A stretch of 30,465 nt of DNA from contig JAVFAS010000046.1 of the NCBI GenBank assembly GCA_034002405.1, forward strand, positions 1 to 30,465, given 5' to 3'. This document shows, piece by piece, positions 25,411-30,465 of this stretch; positions within the stretch are counted from its first letter, which is position 1, and every line of letters begins with the position of its first letter. The stretch comes from SZUA-365 sp034002405. GTDB lineage: Bacteria; Bacteroidota; Ignavibacteria; SZUA-365. Under the pieces are notes generated by a model, which searched no databases, was not told the DNA's origin, and was given only the letters and a program-made list of their open reading frames with translations. The translations under genes and the position numbers were made by a program.

Positions 25411-25437
25411 AAAAAAACCTCTCCTGCGGGAGAGGTT
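25411..25437 (-). terminator. Rho-independent terminator of the cold-shock gene
   Basis: 9-bp stem AACCTCTCC / GGAGAGGTT with a 4-nt loop. On the minus strand it runs straight into seven T residues. It is placed 33 bp past the csp stop codon and before pgsA. Confidence 0.92.
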
Positions 25438-25469
25438 GGACAGACGCCGAGACGCTCCGTGCCGTTGCG

Positions 25470-25703
25470 TCAGAAATCGAGGCCATCGATCGCGGCGGGC
25501 TCCATCACCCGACGGACCAAGGTTGCCTGGACTCCCTTGGGACCGTTCTCCGCCTCGTACTCGACGATTTCCCCTCCCTTGAGTTTCTTGTAGCCTTCAC
25601 CCTCGATGGCCTTGTAATGGACGAAAATATCGCCGCCTTCCTCCGGCGTGATGAATCCGAATCCTTTTGTGTTGTTGAACCACTTGACGACGCCCTGTTC
25701 CAT
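25470..25703 (-). CDS. Cold-shock protein, CspA family
   Basis: 77 aa, a single cold-shock domain that binds single-stranded RNA/DNA as an RNA chaperone. RNP1 KGFGFI (13-18) and RNP2 DIFVHY (25-30) are intact, with the typical start GVVKWFNNTKGFGFI. A strong GGAGG ribosome site lies 5 bases before the ATG. It has its own promoter-like sequence and terminator, so it is a single-gene unit; a leader of about 140 nt is predicted, as is common for csp genes regulated by RNA structure. Confidence 0.96.
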   Translation of the reverse strand: MEQGVVKWFNNTKGFGFITPEEGGDIFVHYKAIEGEGYKKLKGGEIVEYEAENGPKGVQATLVRRVMEPAAIDGLDF

Positions 25704-25854
25704 GGTACCTCCGAGAACATCAGGGTGAAGAAATCGCCATGACGCCAGCAGGCGCGGTACGTATTGCGTGAACGAAAATGATGCGTCTGTTTCGACGGTC
25801 CATCGTCCGGGACCGCTCTGGCTGCATGGCTGGGTGGGGACAGATTTTTGACCT

Positions 25855-25883
25855 AAAATAATCCGTCAAACCCCTTGACGCAA
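25855..25883 (-). promoter_or_regulatory. Putative promoter of the cold-shock gene
   Basis: On the minus strand TTGCGT, 17 bp, TATTTT, predicted start near 25848, giving a 5' leader of about 145 nt before the csp ATG. It sits just past the stop codon of the glycosyltransferase gene. Confidence 0.45.
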
Positions 25884-25885
25884 GT

Positions 25886-27682
25886 TCAATGTGTATGTTT
25901 TTGGAGATTTTCCGCGCAGCGATCGATCAGCATGCGCGGATAGGCGTTCCCCGTGAGCGCGATGTGGGAGCGGTAGTGTGGCGGCGAAATGTGAAATTCC
26001 CGCACAGTGTGCCGATCCAGCATACCACCGCGGCCATACCCGAGATTGGCGGGAATCCACCCCGGTGCGTCGATGCCTTCATAGGGCGCGATCATCGCGG
26101 TGTATTCGGCCTGGCGGAGAAGGATGAATGCGTCGATACGGCCGTTCATGTACGCCGCGGCGGCCGGATCGGCGAGTCCCCCCAGGTCGATGACCTCGCG
26201 GCCGGAAAAAAAGGCGATCGCACCGATATCGAACGCGGCGATGCGGGAATTCGGAGCCGTGTGTCCGTGAATCCATTCCGCCGCGCGACGGTGCACCGCG
26301 TCGATGTGCCGCGTCGAACTCAGCCACACCATCCGCCAGGTCGTGATCGAATACAGGGCGATCGGCGTGAACACGAGCAGGAGCAGGATCATGCGGGGAG
26401 TCCACCCCCGGAGGGACAGCCATCCGGCACGCATCGTGGTCGCCACCTCGCGCAATGGCGCGGCGCGGAGGTGTGTGGCGCGGAGGTGTGTGGCGCGGAA
26501 ATGTCCGTCGATGATGGCACCGAGGAGCGCGGCGAGTGGCAGGAGCAGGGGGGCGAGGTAGCGTCCCGCGTGTCCGGGATACGGAAGCAGGAGCGCGTAG
26601 GCGGTCGTGTGGAGCAGCACCCAGACGACGAGCGCCATCCACGGTGAGACCGTGTTCCGTTGCCCCATGCCGGACTGCGATGCGCCGGGTTGCGCGGACG
26701 CGTGGCGGGAAGATCCGGATGACCCGGCGGGCGCGCCGGCAGGTGACGGTGGACGGCGTCGCGCGGCGAGAGCGGACCGGATGGTGCCGAACAGGATCGG
26801 GGTGGCGGCGATCGCGACCACGATGCGGAGCGGAACCGGCATGTCGCGCAGCAGGCCCCAGCCCACCGTGCGCAGCCAGCGAAGCACGAGATGGAACAAG
26901 TCGCCGGGGAAGGAAAGGATGTTTGTCTCCGGAATTCTTCCGCCGTGCGCCAGCCAGCGACGCCCGTCGAGCGTGCTGGTGTAGGGCGCGCCGCTCACGG
27001 CCAGATTCCACCCCACGTACAGCAGTGCGCCCGCCGCGGCACCGGCGAGCAGCGGCCAGACGGCGGAGAGGGAGCGATCCCGCCGCCATGTCCACAGCGC
27101 GAGCGCGGGCGCGAGCAGGATACCTTCTGGTCGCGCGAGCACGAGCAGCGCGAGACCGAAACCCGCGCCGCGGTGATCTCGGCGGGAAACGCGATGCAGC
27201 GTCACGATGGCGAGGAGGAGGAACAGCGTGGTTTCCATGCCCGAGAACGTCCACCACAGCAGAATTCCCGACGCCGGCAGCGCCGCGGCGCTGACGAAGG
27301 CCGCGAGGCGTCCGACACCGAAGTCGTGCAGCAGATCATGCCAGAACGCGACGAGCAGCAGGAGCGAGACGCCGGCGAGCAGCCACGCGCCCGGCACTGC
27401 GGGGAGTCCGGCATCCATCACGCCACCGAGCAGCACCGTCCAGAGCAGGCTGGTGGTGCCCGTGCTCGGCGTGCCCGGATTCAGCGCGAATTCCCCGTGC
27501 GCGGCGAGATTGCGCGCGTAGGTGGCGTGTATCCACCCATCGTCGAGCGGAAAACCCGGCGGCTGGGTGCCGTGCAGTACGGGGAAGAGGAAGAAGAGCA
27601 GGACCGTCAGGGTCGACGCGAGGAGGATGACGCGGTCGCGGCGACGGGTTTGCGGCAGCGGGAGCCGGGTCGTATCGGACAT
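25886..27682 (-). CDS. GT-C-type membrane glycosyltransferase / polytopic protein
   Basis: 598 aa. The first helix (about 17-38) is followed by a periplasmic loop with PLDDGWIHATYARNLAAHGEF, whose Asp-Asp pair matches the catalytic acidic position of GT-C enzymes, and NPGTPSTGTTSLLWT. About ten more helices follow, then a soluble C-terminal part (AEWIHGHTAPNSRIAAFDIGAIAFFSGREVIDLGGLAD) typical of this group. It probably transfers a sugar from a polyprenyl phosphate carrier. It differs from the gene at 17179 in sequence, so it is not a recent duplicate. A 15-bp tandem repeat inside it encodes RATHL copies. It lies 48 bp downstream of an ABC permease. Confidence 0.75.
   Translation of the reverse strand: MSDTTRLPLPQTRRRDRVILLASTLTVLLFFLFPVLHGTQPPGFPLDDGWIHATYARNLAAHGEFALNPGTPSTGTTSLLWTVLLGGVMDAGLPAVPGAWLLAGVSLLLLVAFWHDLLHDFGVGRLAAFVSAAALPASGILLWWTFSGMETTLFLLLAIVTLHRVSRRDHRGAGFGLALLVLARPEGILLAPALALWTWRRDRSLSAVWPLLAGAAAGALLYVGWNLAVSGAPYTSTLDGRRWLAHGGRIPETNILSFPGDLFHLVLRWLRTVGWGLLRDMPVPLRIVVAIAATPILFGTIRSALAARRRPPSPAGAPAGSSGSSRHASAQPGASQSGMGQRNTVSPWMALVVWVLLHTTAYALLLPYPGHAGRYLAPLLLPLAALLGAIIDGHFRATHLRATHLRAAPLREVATTMRAGWLSLRGWTPRMILLLLVFTPIALYSITTWRMVWLSSTRHIDAVHRRAAEWIHGHTAPNSRIAAFDIGAIAFFSGREVIDLGGLADPAAAAYMNGRIDAFILLRQAEYTAMIAPYEGIDAPGWIPANLGYGRGGMLDRHTVREFHISPPHYRSHIALTGNAYPRMLIDRCAENLQKHTH
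26463..26504. repeat. 15-bp in-frame tandem repeat inside the glycosyltransferase gene
   Basis: Two perfect copies of GCGCGGAGGTGTGTG plus a partial third. In the minus-strand frame they encode RATHL-RATHL followed by RAAPL, in a loop between helices. Copy-number change would keep the frame. Confidence 0.8.
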
Positions 27683-27730
27683 TGCTCACTCCGCCGCGGC
27701 GATTCGCCTTCCCGGCCTCGCGCGCATGGC

Positions 27731-28552
27731 TCAGAATTCCTTGCGCTGGAACATCCACGCGGCGAGGGCATACATCGCCGCGGCGAACAGACCGCTCGTC
27801 CACACCGGCATCCAGTCGATCGGCTGATGCATGACCAGCGACGCCGAGAGCTTGCTCAATGCGTCGGGTTTGGGGAGAATGTAATACAGGACGTCCATCA
27901 CCGTGTTCACCGCGTCGCTCGACACGAGTTCGGCGAGCGGTTCGCGCGCTTCGAGAATGGGACCGACCAGGAAGATGAACACGTACAGCAGGATGATGGT
28001 CAGCGCGCTGCTGCGCGAACCGATGCCGATCACGAGCATGGGGGCATACAGCACGAGGAAGGTGTAGGTGATCGACAGCGTGACCGCGAGGAAGCCCGCG
28101 TTCCAGATGCCCGTGCGCGCGCCGGTGATCACCCACATGCCGACGATGAACCATGCGACATTCGCCAGCACGATCAGCAACGAACCGAGCGACTTCCCGA
28201 GAAGGAGATCCGTGCGGGAAATCGGTTTGGAGAGAAGAAGGTCGATATTTCCTTTATCCATGGTGTTCGGGATGATGCTCGCCGTGGCGAAAATCGAGAG
28301 CACGAGCGCGGCGAAATTGATGAAGCCCGTGAGTCCCGCCTGCACCTGCCAGATAATGGTCGGATCCTTGGTGATATCGATGTGTTGCGCCGCGGTATCA
28401 CCGCCGCCCCCGATCTCGATGGTCGTGGGCACCATCAGGGCGGCGAGGATGCCGATGAGGAGGAAGAAGGTGGAAATGGCCGCGAAGCCGATGATGGTCT
28501 TGCGCGCGAGTCCTTCGCGGAAGGTGAATTCGATGATAGCCCAGAGTTTCAT
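27731..28552 (-). CDS. ABC-2 type transporter permease
   Basis: 273 aa with about six transmembrane helices. The N-terminus KLWAIIEFTFREGLARKTIIGFAAISTFFLL and the central FAALVLSIFATASIIPNTMDKGNIDLLLSKPISRTDLLLGKSLGSL are typical of ABC-2/NatB-like permeases. Its start overlaps the stop of the ATP-binding gene by 4 bp, so the two form one exporter. The substrate is unknown. Confidence 0.88.
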   Translation of the reverse strand: MKLWAIIEFTFREGLARKTIIGFAAISTFFLLIGILAALMVPTTIEIGGGGDTAAQHIDITKDPTIIWQVQAGLTGFINFAALVLSIFATASIIPNTMDKGNIDLLLSKPISRTDLLLGKSLGSLLIVLANVAWFIVGMWVITGARTGIWNAGFLAVTLSITYTFLVLYAPMLVIGIGSRSSALTIILLYVFIFLVGPILEAREPLAELVSSDAVNTVMDVLYYILPKPDALSKLSASLVMHQPIDWMPVWTSGLFAAAMYALAAWMFQRKEF

Positions 28553-29478
28553 TGCGCCTCCTCCCGCGCGATGGTGTCGATGAACAGGTCCTCGAGCGAC
28601 TGCCGTTTCTCAGTCACGCCGGTAAGCAGGACGCCCGCGCCGCGGAGCTGGTCGATGACGGCATTGAGCGCCGCGGTATCGGGGAGGGAAAAGACCAGTT
28701 CGCCGTGCTCCTCGCGCATGGAGAGCCGCGTGGCTTCCCACTGCGCGCGCAGGGAATCGGGCAGCGCGCCGGCGATGGCGATGCGATAGGTGTTCTCGCT
28801 CGTGGTCAGCTCCTTCACCGTGCCGAGACGGATGAGCCGTCCCTTGTTGAGAATGGCGACACGGTCGCAGATCAGCTCGACTTCCGAGAGCAAGTGGGAA
28901 TTGAGAAAAACCGTCTTGCCCGCGTCGCGCAGCCGTGCGAGCAGGTCACGGATCTCCTTGCGTCCGATCGGATCGACACCGTCGGTGGGTTCATCGAGCA
29001 TGACGAGTTTCGGATCGTTGATCAGGGCTTGCGCGAGTCCGATGCGCTGCAGCATACCCTTCGAGTACTTGCGGATCTTCGTGTTCTTCCACTGCTCCAT
29101 CCCGACCAGCCGCAGGCGGTCGTCGATGCGCTGTTCGAGTTCGGGTCCGGGGACCCCACTGAGCTTGCCGAAATAGCGCAGCACCTGCGCGCCCGTGAGG
29201 AAATCCGGGTAGCGGTGATTTTCGGGCAGATAACCGACGCGGGCCTTCGCCGCCGCGTTCCCCACCGGCTCGCCGAGCATGACCGCGCGTCCCGCGGTGA
29301 CGCGAACGATCTCGAGGAGGACCTTGATGAATGTTGTTTTCCCCGCGCCATTCGGACCAAGGAGTCCGAAGATCTCTCCCTCGCGCACCTCGAGCGACAA
29401 CTCGGCCAGCGCCGTGACCGCACCCTTCCCACGCGGATTGAACACCTTGGTGACGCGGTCGGCATGGATGATGGACAT
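28549..29478 (-). CDS. ABC transporter ATP-binding protein
   Basis: 309 aa. Walker A GPNGAGKTT (41-49), signature YSKGMLQRIGLAQAL (137-151), Walker B KLVMLDEPTDGVDP (156-169) and H-loop NSHLLSEVE are intact. The C-terminal 80 residues are an extension of the kind seen in ABC-2 exporters (NatA/CcmA-like). The Q-loop reads LPEN instead of LPQ, common in this subgroup. It forms an exporter with the permease encoded downstream (4-bp overlap). Confidence 0.94.
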   Translation of the reverse strand: MSIIHADRVTKVFNPRGKGAVTALAELSLEVREGEIFGLLGPNGAGKTTFIKVLLEIVRVTAGRAVMLGEPVGNAAAKARVGYLPENHRYPDFLTGAQVLRYFGKLSGVPGPELEQRIDDRLRLVGMEQWKNTKIRKYSKGMLQRIGLAQALINDPKLVMLDEPTDGVDPIGRKEIRDLLARLRDAGKTVFLNSHLLSEVELICDRVAILNKGRLIRLGTVKELTTSENTYRIAIAGALPDSLRAQWEATRLSMREEHGELVFSLPDTAALNAVIDQLRGAGVLLTGVTEKRQSLEDLFIDTIAREEAQ

Positions 29479-29506
29479 GGAATTCCGATGTTATGGTGAA
29501 TCGTGC

Positions 29507-29535
29507 AAGATAGGCACGGAGGGACAAACCCACAA
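29507..29535 (-). promoter_or_regulatory. Putative promoter of the ABC exporter genes
   Basis: On the minus strand TTGTGG, 17 bp, TATCTT, with a predicted start about 20 nt before the ATG at 29478. It lies in the 115-bp gap after the CDF-like gene; this gap also contains short GCGACACATC-like direct repeats with no clear role. Confidence 0.4.
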
Positions 29536-29593
29536 CGGTGCAGAGGCCACATCGCGACACATCGCAACGCGACGCGACACATCACGCCGACAT

Positions 29594-30289
29594 TCACCCG
29601 TTCGCGCAGTGATCGTCGCAGCCGCATGCGAGGGACCCGCTTCGGGACGTTGCGAAGGCTTCGCGTCCCTCGCGGAAGGCGAACCAGGCGATGCCCAGTG
29701 AACCGAGGGTGTCGAACCAGCCGATGCCGGCAAGCTCGTACAGCAGGCTCGAGGCAAGGAGGATCATTGAAAGATAGTAGCAGGTGCGCGTGCAGTGTGC
29801 ATCGGCGATGATGGCCTCGGAGCCGAGCGCCTGGCCGACGCGGAGCTTCGCGGTGAGCAGCAGGCGCATGGTCAGCAGCGAAAGCGCCGAGATGATCACG
29901 CCCATGAGCGTGGTTTCCGGCGCCGCGCCGACAACGAGGGTGACGGCGGCGCCCGCGAGCAGTCCCGCCGCGAGCAGGAAAAACGACGTCCCGGTCACGC
30001 GCAGCGCGGTGCGCTCGAAGCCATCGCGTTCCCGTACCTCCGCGCGCGTCATGCGCGTGATCATGTGCAGGATGCCGAGTCCGGAAATGACCTCGACGAA
30101 ACTGTCCACCCCGAAGCCGAACAGCGCCAGCGTCTCGTCGGCCATGCCAAACGCCACCGAGACCGCGCCCTCGGCCAGGTTGTACACGATGGTGATGATG
30201 GCCAGAAGCCGCGCGCGGGAGAGCAGACGGGAACCCTCCGCATCCGCGTCGATGCCGGTGTTCGTGTCGATGTGCGCGTTCGTTTCCAT
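29594..30289 (-). CDS. CDF/TMEM163-like cation transporter, divergent
   Basis: 231 aa from the ATG at 30289 (METNAHID). Longer open frames run into the 19-bp repeat and are rejected. There are about six helices, and YNLAEGAVSVAFGMADETLALFGFGVDSFVEVISG resembles transmembrane helices 1-2 of cation diffusion facilitators, with Asp62 at the metal-site position. The partner residue four positions earlier is Gly, and the second site reads ADAHCTRTCYY (His165 present, no Asp four residues later), so the usual pair of HxxxD/DxxxD sites is only half kept. There is no C-terminal cytoplasmic domain; the protein ends in CGCDDHC, a possible metal-binding tail. It could be a TMEM163-like zinc transporter. 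Confidence 0.75.
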   Translation of the reverse strand: METNAHIDTNTGIDADAEGSRLLSRARLLAIITIVYNLAEGAVSVAFGMADETLALFGFGVDSFVEVISGLGILHMITRMTRAEVRERDGFERTALRVTGTSFFLLAAGLLAGAAVTLVVGAAPETTLMGVIISALSLLTMRLLLTAKLRVGQALGSEAIIADAHCTRTCYYLSMILLASSLLYELAGIGWFDTLGSLGIAWFAFREGREAFATSRSGSLACGCDDHCANG

Positions 30290-30321
30290 ATTCTGAGAAC
30301 GCGCGGCCGTGCGGAAACATT

Positions 30322-30465
30322 CCCCGCACCGCGAGATTTTCCCCGCACCGCGAGATTTTCCCCGCACCGCGAGATTTTCCCCGCACCGCGAGATTTTCCC
30401 CGCACCGCGAGATTTTCCCCGCACCGCGAGATTTTCCCCGCACCGCGAGATTTTCCCCGCACCGC
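30322..30465. repeat. Perfect 19-bp tandem array, 7.6 copies, runs off the window
   Basis: Seven identical copies of CCCCGCACCGCGAGATTTT plus 11 bases of an eighth. No spacers. 19 is not a multiple of three, so minus-strand frames stay open and read as RGKSRGAGKISRCGENLAV; not a protein. The array begins 32 bp upstream of the CDF-like start codon, where that gene's promoter should be. Confidence 0.95.

Noticed and set aside
30290..30465. Open frames reading RGKSRGAGKISRCGENLAV repeatedly, one joined to the CDF-like gene
   Set aside because: These are the 19-bp array read in frame; the CDF-like protein begins naturally at METNAHID (30289).

Overview
The window is about 30 kb of mostly GC-rich chromosome (my impression by eye, not counted, is roughly 60% or more). 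It comes from a Gram-negative bacterium of the FCB group. The evidence for this is a type IX secretion (T9SS) C-terminal sorting domain of the YPNPFNPSTTIRF type at 7476-9728, a PorE-like lipoprotein (beta-propeller, carboxypeptidase-regulatory-like domain, OmpA domain) at 4347-6713, several lipobox proteins and a non-mevalonate isoprenoid gene (ispE). The NPFNPSTT form and the high GC suggest an Ignavibacteriota/Kapabacteria-like or Rhodothermota-like lineage rather than a classic low-GC Bacteroides; this placement is inference.

Layout. 1-2075 is visibly more AT-rich and looks like one end of an integrated element. It holds a 20/21-bp minisatellite, a complete tyrosine recombinase gene and a cluster of GGTACC-centred sites, and it stops at a tRNA-Leu gene. 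2076-7366 (+) carries tRNA-Leu(TAG), tig, clpP, a PorE-like OmpA lipoprotein and a lipobox/C-terminal-TM protein, closed by a bidirectional terminator. 7476-17023 (-) reads, in transcription order, plsY, gpsA, a 1716-aa kinase/ATPase/TPR/GAF/sigma54-activator fusion, and a 750-aa T9SS cargo protein. 17179-21415 (+) has a GT-C glycosyltransferase translationally coupled to a membrane-anchored HELVH metallopeptidase through a 9-bp repeat. 21449-25369 (-) reads pgsA, pgpA, an outer-membrane-type protein, ispE and a beta-propeller lipoprotein. 25470-30289 (-) has a CDF-like transporter, an ABC-2 exporter pair, a second GT-C enzyme and a cold-shock protein. The window ends inside a perfect 19-bp tandem array.

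How genes may work together. Four genes serve phospholipid synthesis (gpsA, plsY, pgsA, pgpA). The most interesting unit is the sigma54 activator fusion and the T9SS cargo gene immediately downstream of it. The 220-bp gap between them contains a near-consensus -24/-12 promoter (9839-9854) pointing at the cargo gene and an 11-bp-arm dyad (9898-9922) about 80 bp upstream of the expected start of transcription. This is the geometry of an enhancer-binding protein and its target. It suggests a one-protein signal route: Ser/Thr kinase plus AAA-TPR sensor plus GAF, controlling secretion of a surface protein. The link is inferred from sequence only.
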